Assembly: GCF_022179285.1 (NCBI RefSeq)
Contig: NZ_BPQO01000002.1
Location: forward strand, 310,001-374,000
Length of the DNA: 64,000 nt
DNA from: Methylobacterium hispanicum
Lineage (GTDB): Bacteria; Pseudomonadota; Alphaproteobacteria; Rhizobiales; Beijerinckiaceae
Direction: 5' to 3'
Translations under genes and position numbers: made by a program
The notes under the pieces: generated by a model
What the model was told of the DNA's origin: nothing
The model's input: only the letters and a program-made list of their open reading frames with translations
Database searches by the model: none
In this document: positions 15,773-24,124 of the stretch, in pieces
Layout: each line of letters opens with the position of its first letter
How positions within the stretch are numbered: position 1 is the stretch's first letter

Positions 15773-16066
15773 ATGACGCACTACCACACCAGCGCTCACC
15801 AAGTCGGGCAGGCCTTCGAGACCACCGCCTACGCCTTCGCCGGCGCCATCGGCTTCGCCCTCATCGCCGGCAAGATCGCCCGCGCGGAGCAGGCTGCCGC
15901 TGCCGCGGACGAGTGGCACGCCGTCGCCGCCCGCGTCCGCGCCGGACGTGTCGCAGTGGCCCGGACCCGGCAGGCGGACGCGTCCCGCGCCGAGGCCGCC
16001 CGGCAGGCCGACGACGAGCAGCGCATGCGCATCCTCATGCTCCGGGCACGTGCCGGCGCGGCATGA
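15773..16066 (+). CDS. Small protein with one membrane helix and coiled coil
   Basis: A 97-aa protein from the ATG at 15773 with GGAGG upstream. Residues about 17-35 (ETTAYAFAGAIGFALIAGK) could span the membrane, and the remaining part is a long Ala/Arg/Glu helix. No family recognised. It is isolated, with 168 bp upstream and a terminator beyond. Confidence 0.5.
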   Translation: MTHYHTSAHQVGQAFETTAYAFAGAIGFALIAGKIARAEQAAAAADEWHAVAARVRAGRVAVARTRQADASRAEAARQADDEQRMRILMLRARAGAA

Positions 16067-16163
16067 ACTGATGCCATCACGGCATCGCCCAGGGGCGCGC
16101 AGCAAGAGTCAATGGCCGCAGGCAAGTCAGACGCGCTTTAGACTACGGATTCCAAAAATATAT

Positions 16164-16193
16164 GAGCCCGCCTCGGTCCCCCGAGGCGGGCTC
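16164..16193 (-). terminator. Rho-independent terminator
   Basis: GAGCCCGCCTCGG pairs with CCGAGGCGGGCTC over a 4-nt loop. On the minus strand it is followed by ATATATTTTTGG, so it should end transcription of the gene at 16216-16791. Confidence 0.8.
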
Positions 16194-16215
16194 GCTGGTT
16201 TCGAGGGACGTCCGA

Positions 16216-16791
16216 TCAGGCGGCGGCGAAGGCCGGGCTCGGCCGGTGGGACGCGTCCCGACGTCCGCGCTGGGGCTCGGCGTCCGGACGCGGCCGGGGC
16301 TTCGCCGCCGCGGCGAGGCGCTCTGCCTCCTCCTTCCGCCACTCCGCCATCGTAAGCGGCCGGGGCAGCGCGGCGAGCGGCCGGTCGCCGAGCAGATGCG
16401 CGCCGACATGGCGGGGCTCCAGCGACGCCAGCTTTAGCGCCTGTTCCGGGGAGAGCCGGTCTAGGTAGCGCCGCGCCGCATCGTCGAGGCACGCCGTCGC
16501 CGCGGGCGTTTGCCCGGGCAGAGGGGCCAGATGGGCGACGGCGGCGCGCCCCCATGCTGTCTGGACGTCGGCCGGCGCGGCGACGGGCTTGGCCTGAGCC
16601 GCCACGTCCTCCTGCGCGGCGGCCTCGATCTCGGCCATGGCCTCGGCCTGGGCGGCCGCGACGCCCGACGGCGGAGCGGTGACGGCCCGGGCGACCCAGC
16701 GGGCCCCATCCCAGACCATGCGGGGGGCGGCCGCCATCGCGGCCATGGCGGCCTTCATCACGGCAGCGATGAAGCGGGCAAACGAACGCAC
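16216..16791 (-). CDS. Hypothetical protein, Ala-rich
   Basis: A 191-aa protein. The GTG at 16791 is chosen because GGAGG is 5 nt upstream; an ATG about 11 codons later is possible. It begins with a hydrophobic Ala/Met stretch, has a long Ala/Glu helix near residues 50-80, then a folded-looking middle (AWGRAAVAHLAPLPG, YLDRLSPEQALKLASLEPRH) and a basic tail. No family recognised. The transcript ends at the hairpin at 16164-16193. Confidence 0.5.
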   Translation of the reverse strand: MRSFARFIAAVMKAAMAAMAAAPRMVWDGARWVARAVTAPPSGVAAAQAEAMAEIEAAAQEDVAAQAKPVAAPADVQTAWGRAAVAHLAPLPGQTPAATACLDDAARRYLDRLSPEQALKLASLEPRHVGAHLLGDRPLAALPRPLTMAEWRKEEAERLAAAAKPRPRPDAEPQRGRRDASHRPSPAFAAA

Positions 16792-16946
16792 GAGATCCTC
16801 CTTCGGAAGTGACCCCGGCAAGGTGCGCCCGGACGACGAAAGCCACACGGCCCGAGGGGCCTTGCGGCATGCATCGCGAATCGTACTATTCACCCTATGC
16901 GGTCGGCCCTGCCGACCGCCCATCGCCGCAAGGGAGACCTCGGCAC

Positions 16947-17360
16947 ATGCGTCCCACCGCCCCCATCCTCTCACGTCCCGCCCACCGCCTCGAACAGGCC
17001 GACCGCGAGCGCATCGCCGACGCGCTCCACGCCGCCGGCGCCACGCCGGTCGTGCATGCCCGCATCGCGGCACCGTACGACGAGTACCCGCATCCGGAGC
17101 TCGACCTGGTCATCCAGGTCGATTGGCGCAGCACCCGCCCGATCAAGGCGGCGTGGATCGACTGGGCCCTGGAGCAGGACCTCGACATCGACGGGAAGAT
17201 CGAGGTCCGCCTCCTCTACACGCATGCGCTGCCCGAGGGGCGCAAGCGCCGCGAGCGGGAGGGCCTCGGCGGCTTCGAGGTCGACCTTGCGCAGGTCCTG
17301 CTGGAGCGCGATCTCGCCGAGCTCGATGCCGACGACCGCGCCCTCGGGCTCTGCATCTGA
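16947..17360 (+). CDS. Hypothetical protein
   Basis: A 137-aa soluble protein from the ATG at 16947. The sequence is acidic with beta/alpha character (ELDLVIQVDWRSTRPIKAAW, DIDGKIEVRLLYTHALPEG), and looks like a folded single domain. It is the first gene of a three-gene plus-strand run (16947, 17372, 17686). No family recognised. Confidence 0.55.
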   Translation: MRPTAPILSRPAHRLEQADRERIADALHAAGATPVVHARIAAPYDEYPHPELDLVIQVDWRSTRPIKAAWIDWALEQDLDIDGKIEVRLLYTHALPEGRKRREREGLGGFEVDLAQVLLERDLAELDADDRALGLCI

Positions 17361-17371
17361 AGGAGGCGACG

Positions 17372-17689
17372 GTGAACGACAACAACCCCATCGTCATCCA
17401 CGACCTTGCAGCGCGCCGCGCGTCCCTGGGCGCGCTGCCCGCCATCCAGGTCCTGCGGTCCGCCCGAACCGAGGCCGATGCCAGGCGCGCCGCGGCCTCC
17501 ATCGCGGCGGCCTGCACGCGCCCCCGCCCGGCCTGGTACCGCGAGGACCGGCCCGGGGACGTGTACCTCGGGACCCTTTCGTCGGGTGAGGTCCTGGCAT
17601 GGGCCTGCGGCACGCCCGACGAGCCGTTGGAGTTGATCGCGTGGATCACGGAATGGTCGGGTTCGTGCGTCTGGAGGGCCGAGGCGTGA
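17372..17689 (+). CDS. Hypothetical protein with GTG start
   Basis: A 105-aa protein. The GTG at 17372 is supported by AGGAGG at 17361-17366. It is 11 bp after the previous gene, and its TGA stop overlaps the GTG start of the next (GTGA), so the three are co-translated. The C-terminal half (GDVYLGTLSSGEVLAWACGT, ELIAWITEW) looks folded. Family not recognised. Confidence 0.5.
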   Translation: MNDNNPIVIHDLAARRASLGALPAIQVLRSARTEADARRAAASIAAACTRPRPAWYREDRPGDVYLGTLSSGEVLAWACGTPDEPLELIAWITEWSGSCVWRAEA

Positions 17690-17928
17690 GGCCCGATCTG
17701 CTCGCGGCCGCCGGGGAGGCGCTGTTCGGTCCCGAGTGGCGCCGCCCCGTTGCGGCCGCTCTCGGCGTCGATGCACGCCTGGTTCAGCGGTGGGCCGCCG
17801 GGCAGCGGGATATCCCTGACACGGTGGCGCCGGCGCTGCTCGCCCTGCTCGGGCGGGAGGCGTCAGCGCTGGAGGCGCAGGCCCTTGCCCTGCGCCGGGC
17901 GGCCGCCGCCATCGAGGAAGCCGAATAG
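17686..17928 (+). CDS. Small helix-turn-helix protein
   Basis: An 80-aa protein starting at the GTG at 17686, which overlaps the upstream stop by 4 nt. Residues about 15-50 (WRRPVAAALGVDARLVQRWAAG and the following IP) match the Cro/YdaS-like helix-turn-helix pattern, followed by a helical tail. The product at 33619 has the same layout, with a (V)QRW/HQWTSGAR turn. Probably a phage-type DNA-binding protein. Confidence 0.55.
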   Translation: MRPDLLAAAGEALFGPEWRRPVAAALGVDARLVQRWAAGQRDIPDTVAPALLALLGREASALEAQALALRRAAAAIEEAE

Positions 17929-17933
17929 CCGAA

Positions 17934-17959
17934 GGGCCCCGGGACGCTCCCCGGGGCCC
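17934..17959. terminator. Convergent terminator hairpin
   Basis: GGGCCCCGGG (17934-17943) pairs with CCCGGGGCCC (17950-17959), followed on the plus strand by TCGTCGTTTC. It lies between convergent genes ending at 17928 and 17968. Confidence 0.7.
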
Positions 17960-17967
17960 TCGTCGTT

Positions 17968-18576
17968 TCAGGCCTCCTCGGCCTCCCGCTTCGCCTTGGC
18001 CTCGCGCTCCTCGGCGATGCGGCGCTCCTCGTCGGTCTCGGGCGTCGCCGCCATGCGCTCCTGGATCTCCGCCAGGGACACCGGGCGATACCCCCAGGCG
18101 TCGACGCCGACGTCGAGCGAGCGGTTCGTGCCCGGCAGCTTGCCGTGCGAGTGCCCGTAGAGATGGAGCGCGCCGCGCCACGAGCCGTTCCAGGTCCGTA
18201 GGGCATAGTGGCAAAGGACGAGGCGAACCTGGTCAACATGGATGGTCCGCAGGTCCGCCGGCGGGGACGCCCAGCCGAGCTCCAGGTGGCGGTCGCCATC
18301 GTGGTTGCCGATGATGAGATGCAGCTTCCCGTTCAACCGGGAGAAGATCTCCCGGCACCGCTCGGCCGACGAGTTCATGGCGAAGTCGCCGAGGAAGAAC
18401 ACGTCGTGCCCCGGCCGGACGCGCGAGTTCCAGGCGTGCACCAGGTCGTCGTCGTGGCGGGCGATGTCGTCCCAGGGGCGGTTCTCCATCCGGAGAATCC
18501 CGCGGTGCCCGAAATGGGTGTCGGCGGTGAACCAGGTGGTCGAACCGGCGAAGTGGTTGTGCTTGGTCTTGGACAT
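17968..18576 (-). CDS. Calcineurin-like metallophosphoesterase
   Basis: A 202-aa protein from the ATG at 18576. The dinuclear metal motifs are all present in order: ADTHFGH (residues about 18-24), FLGDF, IIGNHDGD and LYGHSHG. Phage-borne metallophosphoesterases of this size hydrolyse phosphodiesters or nucleotides; the substrate here is unknown. The C-terminal 30 residues are a charged helix (EERRIAEEREAKAKREAEEA). It is divergent from the restriction-modification pair. Confidence 0.85.
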   Translation of the reverse strand: MSKTKHNHFAGSTTWFTADTHFGHRGILRMENRPWDDIARHDDDLVHAWNSRVRPGHDVFFLGDFAMNSSAERCREIFSRLNGKLHLIIGNHDGDRHLELGWASPPADLRTIHVDQVRLVLCHYALRTWNGSWRGALHLYGHSHGKLPGTNRSLDVGVDAWGYRPVSLAEIQERMAATPETDEERRIAEEREAKAKREAEEA

Positions 18577-18814
18577 GAAGGCAGCCTCCGTAGCGGGGGG
18601 CTGCGCGCATGGCGTCACGCCCCGGGGGTCGGTCTCAGGCGGGGGTGGCGTATGCGTTTCACGGCGGGCCTCATGGGCTTCGGTGAGAGAGGGATCGCAG
18701 CTCGCGCCGGGGGCGGCAAGCGGCGCTTGGGGTCGTGGTTACGTAATCCCTGGACGGTTCGCCTTGGCCTCAGTCGCAACGGTCCGTTAACCATGACTCG
18801 GCCAGCTTGGCCGC

Positions 18815-19486
18815 ATGATACCGAAGGCGAAAATTCATTCTGACGACCCGGCCACGGGCTACCGGCAGGCTTCGGTCAGTAAGCGCATCCTGGCGCTGTT
18901 CCTGGCGAACGTCGGCAAGGTCGTCACCCGCGAGCAGATCCAGAAGGCGGCCACGAACCCGGAGACTGGGCTGATCCCGGAGAATTGGCACCAGCGGCTT
19001 TCCGAGCTCCGCACCGATTCCGGATACACCATCCTGGCCAAGCGCGACTGGCCCGAACTCGCCGCCTCCGAGTATGTCATGCCGACGACCGACCAGCGGC
19101 CCACGGCGGCCAAGCGGGTCATGCCGACGGCCAAGACATGGGCCGAAGTGCTTCGCCGCGCTGGAAACTGCTGCCAATGGCGGGAGGACGGCCAGCCGTG
19201 CGGCCTGCGCGCCGGGGACATCGACCCCATTGGCGGGGGCACCGTCCGGTTGACGGCGGACCACACGACCCCGCACTCCATCAACCCGGCCGCGGACCCG
19301 AACGACCCCGAGGCATGGCAGGCCTTGTGCGCCCGCCACCAGGTCACGAAGAAGAACTATTGGGACAGCACCACCGGCAAGATGAACATTCTGGGGATCC
19401 TCCAAAACGCCAACCGACAGCAGAAGGGGGAGGCGCTAGGGTTCCTGCTCACGTATTTCGGGCTTGAGACCAAGCCCAAGGAGTGA
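18815..19486 (+). CDS. Putative type II restriction endonuclease, winged helix plus HNH
   Basis: A 223-aa protein. The N-terminal 15-90 region looks like a winged-helix DNA-binding module (VGKVVTREQIQKAA, RLSELRTDSGYTIL). The C-terminal part has an HNH/beta-beta-alpha-metal pattern: Cys119-Cys120 and Cys129, LTADH with Asp149-His150, His154, then LCARHQVTKKNYW (Cys172, His175, Asn181). HNH enzymes of this layout occur among type II restriction endonucleases. Its stop overlaps the start of a DNA methyltransferase by 4 nt, which strongly favours a restriction-modification pair. Specificity is unknown. A non-restriction HNH nuclease is the alternative. Confidence 0.7.
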   Translation: MIPKAKIHSDDPATGYRQASVSKRILALFLANVGKVVTREQIQKAATNPETGLIPENWHQRLSELRTDSGYTILAKRDWPELAASEYVMPTTDQRPTAAKRVMPTAKTWAEVLRRAGNCCQWREDGQPCGLRAGDIDPIGGGTVRLTADHTTPHSINPAADPNDPEAWQALCARHQVTKKNYWDSTTGKMNILGILQNANRQQKGEALGFLLTYFGLETKPKE

Positions 19487-20331
19487 CGCGTTTGATCGAG
19501 GTTTGGAAGCCGCAGGACGTCGAGGACGCCATCGCCGAGATGAAGGCGTCGGGGCGGACCGTGAAGGTGACGATGCTCGACCCCTGGTACAACAAGGGGT
19601 TCGGAGGGGTCCGCGACGACTACGAAGACTACATATTCAGGTTGCTGCAGGGCGTCGCCGAATTCAGCGAGCACGTCTACCTGTGGGGCTTCCCTGAGAT
19701 CATCGCGCCTTTCGTGAAGCGCGGCCCGCCTGGGCACAAGCTCGTCGCTTGGCTGACTTGGTACTACAAAAACAACCCCTCGGTGATCCGCGGCTGGCGG
19801 TCGAGCCAGAACGCCTGCTTGCACTTCAGCAAGCCGGACGCGAAGCTCTACCCCGAGCACTTCATGAACGCCGCTCAAATGGCGCTCAAGGAGCAGGGCA
19901 AGCTGCGGTACATGCCCGGCCCGACGAGCGTCATCGAAAGCGCGCTTCTGACAGGGTTCGTCGGGCGCGCCGAGCAGACCGGGCACCCGTCGCAGAAGCC
20001 GGAGGCGGTCTACGAGCCGCTCCTGATGATGACCTGCGTCGAGGGCGACCTGGTGTTCGACCCCATGTGCGGCTCCGGCACCACGGCCGCGGTGGCCCGG
20101 CGCCTGAAGCTGGAGGCTGTTCTGTCCGACATGAACCCCGAGTACGTCGCGATGGCAGAGCGCCGCGCCCAGGGTGCCCCGGGGCGGCCCCCTTCGGACG
20201 AACCGCCCGCCTATGACTTGGGCGGGGAGATCCCGGCGCCGCTGGTCGCGCCGAAGAAGTCGAAGAACGGGCGCGTTCCGACCGGCCGGCCGCGTGGTCG
20301 TCCGCGGAAGAACCCAATCGCGGCTGAGTAG
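19483..20331 (+). CDS. DNA methyltransferase, beta class, probable type II modification enzyme
   Basis: A 282-aa protein starting at the GTG at 19483, which overlaps the upstream TGA (GTGA). The motif order is catalytic motif IV first, DPWYNKG at 33-39, then HPSQKP at 168-173 (motif X-like) and the SAM-binding motif I DPMCGSGTT at 193-201. This order is that of beta-class N6-adenine/N4-cytosine methylases. Motif IV is unusual: the second proline of DPP(Y/W) is Trp. The tail ends in an AT-hook-like GRPRGRPRKN. It presumably protects DNA from the HNH enzyme encoded just upstream. Confidence 0.8.
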   Translation: MTRLIEVWKPQDVEDAIAEMKASGRTVKVTMLDPWYNKGFGGVRDDYEDYIFRLLQGVAEFSEHVYLWGFPEIIAPFVKRGPPGHKLVAWLTWYYKNNPSVIRGWRSSQNACLHFSKPDAKLYPEHFMNAAQMALKEQGKLRYMPGPTSVIESALLTGFVGRAEQTGHPSQKPEAVYEPLLMMTCVEGDLVFDPMCGSGTTAAVARRLKLEAVLSDMNPEYVAMAERRAQGAPGRPPSDEPPAYDLGGEIPAPLVAPKKSKNGRVPTGRPRGRPRKNPIAAE

Positions 20332-20343
20332 CGCCTACGCGAC

Positions 20344-20363
20344 TGCGCCGGAAATCTGGCGCA
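20344..20363. repeat. CCGGAAAT-type palindrome, copy 1
   Basis: TGCGCCGGAAATCTGGCGCA: arms TGCGCC/GGCGCA with a variant core. It sits 13 bp after the methyltransferase stop. Confidence 0.55.
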
Positions 20364-20433
20364 TGGCCCTCGTCCAGTCTCTCATGTGAACGAGCCAAAG
20401 CCGGCCGGTCGGCGTTCCGGCCGGGCTTCGTGT

Positions 20434-20451
20434 TTGCCGGATTTCCGGCAA
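20434..20451. repeat. CCGGAAATCCGG palindrome, copy 2
   Basis: TTGCCGGATTTCCGGCAA, arms of 8 bp around a TT centre, in the gap between the methyltransferase and the gene at 20555. Near-identical copies occur at 25322 and 27566. Confidence 0.75.
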
Positions 20452-20554
20452 GTGGGTCGGAGGCCATCCTCCGATGGGTACGCCCGCGCGTCGATTCGAA
20501 CAGGGACGCGCCGGGCCGCTGGCGCGCCGCCGGGGCCGTGCTATCGGGGACGGC

Positions 20555-21088
20555 ATGGAGATCTCGCTGCAATACGTGTCGCCGGACCGCTGGCGCCGCC
20601 CGAAGACCTGGACCGCCGTCGGGCTCGTCGGGCGCCTGGCCCTCGCCTACGACCCCGAGCGCCGCCCCTACCTCATAGGCGAGGGCGAGCCGAAGCCGCT
20701 CGACCCGGCCGCGGTCAACGCCGCGCTGGTTGACGCCGTCGACGCCGCGGCGGATCGGCTCTGGCCGGGCGGGTGGACCACGGCGTTCGCCGAGGCGTTC
20801 GCCGTCGACCGCCGCGGCCTCTCGATGACGCGTCTCGCCCGCCAGGGACTGCCTCCGTCCGTCCTGCTCGCCCTAGCCCAGACGACGGACTCGCACGCGC
20901 CCGAGGCCCTGGGCGGCCTCCTGCTCGCGCTGGCGCGGTACGCGACCAAGGCGGCGGAAGGCTCGCATCCGCGCGCCCAGTTCGAGGAGGCCATGGAGGT
21001 CTCAAGGAACGCCGTCGAAATCCTCATGGTCGCGAGACGGGAAAAGTCCGCCTGGAGGGATGCGGTGACAGGGGCTGTTAAGGATTAG
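20555..21088 (+). CDS. Hypothetical protein
   Basis: A 177-aa soluble protein from the ATG at 20555. It has aromatic-rich N-terminal strands (MEISLQYVSPDRWRRPKTW) and a helical C-terminal two thirds (AVNAALVDAVDAAADRLW, EALGGLLLALARYATKAAEG). No family recognised. It precedes the AAA+ gene by 56 bp and may be its partner. Confidence 0.55.
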   Translation: MEISLQYVSPDRWRRPKTWTAVGLVGRLALAYDPERRPYLIGEGEPKPLDPAAVNAALVDAVDAAADRLWPGGWTTAFAEAFAVDRRGLSMTRLARQGLPPSVLLALAQTTDSHAPEALGGLLLALARYATKAAEGSHPRAQFEEAMEVSRNAVEILMVARREKSAWRDAVTGAVKD

Positions 21089-21144
21089 CGGCTAAAACCA
21101 CCGGCTGACTAAGCGCTCGAAGGGATGCCCCTCGGCGCTGCACG

Positions 21145-22773
21145 ATGGAGCACTCCATGACCTGCCCCCCCGATGCGGGCGCGCTCGCCTGCGCGCTCGA
21201 ACGTTACCTTTCCGGCGACGCCGAAGCCCCCCGCCGCGCGGGCTTCCCGCACGCTCCCGCCGCCCTTTTGCTCACCGCTCGCTATGGCAGGTCGGTCCCC
21301 GTGCTCCGGACCGCCGACGCGCTCGGTGAGGACGTGCGCCTGGCGGGGATCTACCGCGGCCTGGCGCTCGCATTCGACGCCTATTCGCATGAGGTGAAGC
21401 GCGACCGGCGCGAGGCGGAGCAGACCCTGGCCGTCCAGGTCTCGACGGCTTTCGACGCCGTCGTCGGATGGCTACGCGAGAGCAACATCGTCGCCGACTT
21501 CAGCGACGTCTTCACCGACGAGGACGCGTACGTCGCAGGACACCTGCGGCTCCTGGCCGGGGTGCTGGCGCTATGCGCATGGGAAGTCGGCCACGAACCC
21601 GCTCGGGTTTACATCCGCGCCCTCCTGCCCGAGATCCTCGGGCTAGCGGACGGGCACCGTTACGTCAGGGTCGCCATCGGCCTGATGGAGGACGTCGATC
21701 CGCTTCATTGGCGCCCCGGCCAAGGCGCACTCGGACGGCTCGCCCTTGCGCTGGTTCGCGGCGGCCATCTTCTCGCTGAGGCATCCCGGGGCGCGCCTCA
21801 ACCGGAGCCGGCCTGGGCCACGGCCGCCCGCGAGATGGCCGCCGAGGAGGCGGCCGCCGCGGCGGCCGTGGCGAACGGCCCGAGCCTGCTCGTCCTCGCC
21901 AGCGTCTCGCACCTGCCCGGCTTGGCGAAGTCCGGTGAGAGCAAGCCGGGCGGTCATACCGGCTCGACGCCCCGCTCGGAGTGGGCGCCCGTCGCCGGAC
22001 GGCGGCTCCGCCTCGTCCGCGTCCCGGACCTCGCCGAGGCCCGGGCGACGCTCGCCGCCGAGTTTCCGGACGACACCGCCACTATCGACGCCATCCTCCG
22101 TCCCCTCTCAGGTCGGGCATACGTGTCGCTCCCTCCCACGCTGCTGCTGGGGCCGCCCGGCACCGGCAAGAGCAGGTTCGCCCGCCGGCTCGGCGAGGTG
22201 CTCGGCTTGGCCGTCACCGTCTACGCGTGCGCCGGGGTGAGCGATTCCAGCTTCATCGGCACGTCCCGCCAATGGAGCACGGGTCGCGCTTGCGTGCCCC
22301 TGCAGGCCATCCGGCGCGCCGATGCGGCCTCGGTCCTCGTTGTCCTCGACGAGCTCTCCCGCGCCGGGACGCGCCGCGACAACGGGCTATTGACCGACGG
22401 CGTCCTGGCCCTGACCGAACGCGAGACCGCGCGGGCGTACCAGGATCCCTATCTGGAATGCGCGGTCGACCTCAGCGGCGTCTCCTACATCGCGACGGCG
22501 AACACCCGCGACGGCCTCGACGCGGCGCTGCTATCGCGGTTCCGGGTACTGGAGATGGGGCCTCGCACGCTGGCCTCGCTCCCGGCCCTGACGCGGGGGA
22601 TCATGGCCGACATCAGGTCCGAACGCGGCCTCGATGACGCGTGGCTGCCCGGCCTCGATCCCGAGGAGGAAGCCGTCCTGGCCGCCCATTGGCGGGATGG
22701 CAGCGTGCGCTCCCTCCGGCATCTCGTCGAGGGCCTGGTCGCTGCCCGTGACGCCCTCGCGACGCGCATGTGA
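21145..22773 (+). CDS. Lon-like AAA+ ATPase without protease domain
   Basis: A 542-aa protein. Residues 1-320 are a helical region with no recognised domain. The AAA+ module follows: Walker A GPPGTGKS at 336-343, Walker B VLVVLDE at 398-404, sensor-1 TAN at 452-454 and an arginine-finger candidate near 466. The stretch GVSDSSFIGTSRQWSTGRA and the DPYLE segment are typical of Lon ATPase domains, but the chain ends after the lid and has no Ser-Lys protease domain. It probably remodels proteins, perhaps together with the neighbouring island genes. The next gene starts inside its stop (ATGA). Confidence 0.78.
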   Translation: MEHSMTCPPDAGALACALERYLSGDAEAPRRAGFPHAPAALLLTARYGRSVPVLRTADALGEDVRLAGIYRGLALAFDAYSHEVKRDRREAEQTLAVQVSTAFDAVVGWLRESNIVADFSDVFTDEDAYVAGHLRLLAGVLALCAWEVGHEPARVYIRALLPEILGLADGHRYVRVAIGLMEDVDPLHWRPGQGALGRLALALVRGGHLLAEASRGAPQPEPAWATAAREMAAEEAAAAAAVANGPSLLVLASVSHLPGLAKSGESKPGGHTGSTPRSEWAPVAGRRLRLVRVPDLAEARATLAAEFPDDTATIDAILRPLSGRAYVSLPPTLLLGPPGTGKSRFARRLGEVLGLAVTVYACAGVSDSSFIGTSRQWSTGRACVPLQAIRRADAASVLVVLDELSRAGTRRDNGLLTDGVLALTERETARAYQDPYLECAVDLSGVSYIATANTRDGLDAALLSRFRVLEMGPRTLASLPALTRGIMADIRSERGLDDAWLPGLDPEEEAVLAAHWRDGSVRSLRHLVEGLVAARDALATRM

Positions 22774-23141
22774 TGGGGGACGTCATGGTCTCCCCATCCA
22801 CCGCCGCCGTCGAGGTGGCCGTCTATTGGCACACGCGCCGCCGGGCCTGGAGCATCAGGGCCGGAAACCGCGTCGTCCGGCACGTCGCCGAGACGGCGCT
22901 GCGGGACGTCCGCTTCGTGGTCCACCACGCCGCCGTCGCCAGGGTGCAGCGCCTGCAGGTCCGCGAGGTCTGCGCGTTCGCCGTCGGCACGCCCATCGTC
23001 GCCCCGCGCTGGCCGAGCACCATCCGCGTCCGCTTCGACCCGTTCGAGGCGGCCTCTTTCCTGACCGAGGACGGCCTGCCGGTCGTCCGCGCTTCCCTGG
23101 TTCATTTCGAGGCGGACGGCTCATGCTACGCGGTGCTCTGA
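22770..23141 (+). CDS. Hypothetical protein, small beta-rich
   Basis: A 123-aa protein. The ATG at 22770 overlaps the AAA+ stop by 4 nt; an ATG at 22785 is also possible. The sequence alternates short strands (AVEVAVYWHTRRRAWSIRAG, VRRVVHHAAVARV) as in small phage or plasmid proteins. The family is not recognised. Translational coupling suggests it works with the ATPase. Confidence 0.55.
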   Translation: MMGDVMVSPSTAAVEVAVYWHTRRRAWSIRAGNRVVRHVAETALRDVRFVVHHAAVARVQRLQVREVCAFAVGTPIVAPRWPSTIRVRFDPFEAASFLTEDGLPVVRASLVHFEADGSCYAVL

Positions 23142-23566
23142 CCCTCGCCCTGGCGCTCGCCGCCGCCCCGGCCGCCGCGGCGCCGGTCGGGGAGCCGTCC
23201 TTCCCCTCGGTGGGTGACAGATTCCTCCTCAGCGTGCGGGGGCCGCTCGACGGCGGCCGCGAGCGATTCGCGCGCCTCTACGCGTCCCCTGTCCGTGGCA
23301 CGGACTATTGGACTACGACGGTGGTCTGCGGGACCAGGGACGTCCGGAGCGGAAAGGAACGCATCGAGATGCAGGGCGCCGGGAACGCCTGGCTCAACCG
23401 GGGCAAGCTCGGGGGCAACTGGTCGCCGGTCGGCGGCGGCGGCGGGTATGGCGAGAGCCAAATGCGGGCATGGAGCGTCACCCAGCAGGACGGGCTAAAC
23501 GTGACGGTCGCGATGAGCGGGCCGTGCCCGCCCCTCGGCGAGGGCGACGTGAGCTCTGGTGACTAG
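23123..23566 (+). CDS. Exported hypothetical protein
   Basis: A 147-aa protein overlapping the previous gene by 19 nt. A signal peptide (TLALALAAAPAAAAP) is cut near residue 20. The mature part has two Cys (VVCGTRDVRSG and SGPCPPLG) that could form a disulfide and a Gly-rich loop. No family recognised. It ends the plus-strand run that starts at 21145. Confidence 0.5.
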   Translation: MLRGALTLALALAAAPAAAAPVGEPSFPSVGDRFLLSVRGPLDGGRERFARLYASPVRGTDYWTTTVVCGTRDVRSGKERIEMQGAGNAWLNRGKLGGNWSPVGGGGGYGESQMRAWSVTQQDGLNVTVAMSGPCPPLGEGDVSSGD

Positions 23567-23606
23567 CCAGCTGCCCACCTAGGCTGTCGCAACACCGGAG
23601 CCCCCC

Positions 23607-23948
23607 ATGCGTCTCGCCATCGACGACCCGACCGTGGACGACCCCGAGCTCTCGGCTGAGGAATGGACGGCCCGCGAAGCCGCTCGCCGCCGCCGCGAAA
23701 TCGGGGATGTCGTCGCTCGCTGCCGGGCGGCCCGGCGCATGCCCGTGCGGCGCCTCGCCATCGAGACCGGCGTCTCCGAGAGCACCATCCGCGACCTGGA
23801 GGCCGGGCGACCGGTTGACGTCGGGCATGCGGTGCTGATCGCGGAGGCGCTCGGGCTCGACCTGATGACGGCCCTGCGCCGCGCCGCCGCGGCGACGCCG
23901 GCCCCGGCCGAGCTCGACGACGAGGCGCTGCCGGCGCCGGGGGACTGA
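23607..23948 (+). CDS. XRE-like helix-turn-helix protein
   Basis: A 113-aa protein. Residues about 40-90 form a Cro/XRE helix-turn-helix (MPVRRLAIETGVSESTIRDL, followed by ALGLDLMTAL). The acidic N-terminus (IDDPTVDDPELSAEEW) and Ala/Pro tail flank it. Probably a phage-type transcriptional regulator. Operon with the small protein that starts 2 bp later. Confidence 0.65.
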   Translation: MRLAIDDPTVDDPELSAEEWTAREAARRRREIGDVVARCRAARRMPVRRLAIETGVSESTIRDLEAGRPVDVGHAVLIAEALGLDLMTALRRAAAATPAPAELDDEALPAPGD

Positions 23949-23950
23949 CC

Positions 23951-24103
23951 GTGGACCAGACGCTCGCGGTGGCGCTCTTGCTCTGCGCGCTGGGTCTGGT
24001 CGTCGCCGGCGTCGCCGCGACACCCCCGGCGCCATCCGCCGCCACGGTCCTGGCGGCAAAGGAAAGGCCCGGCCCCCTCTCGGGAACCGGGCCGGTTCGG
24101 TAG
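23951..24103 (+). CDS. Short membrane protein
   Basis: A 50-aa product with a GTG start at 23951, directly after the HTH gene and preceded by GGGGGA. Residues 4-22 (TLAVALLLCALGLVVAGVA) form one membrane helix. The stop lies within the terminator hairpin. Too short for a family call. Confidence 0.4.
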   Translation: MDQTLAVALLLCALGLVVAGVAATPPAPSAATVLAAKERPGPLSGTGPVR

Positions 24104-24122
24104 CGAAGTCGGTTTCGCTACC
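24099..24122. terminator. Convergent terminator
   Basis: GGTAGCGAA pairs with TTCGCTACC across 6 nt, followed by CCTTTACG; a second GC-rich stem lies just upstream (24066-24094). It separates convergent genes ending at 24103 and 24125. Confidence 0.7.
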
Positions 24123-24124
24123 CT

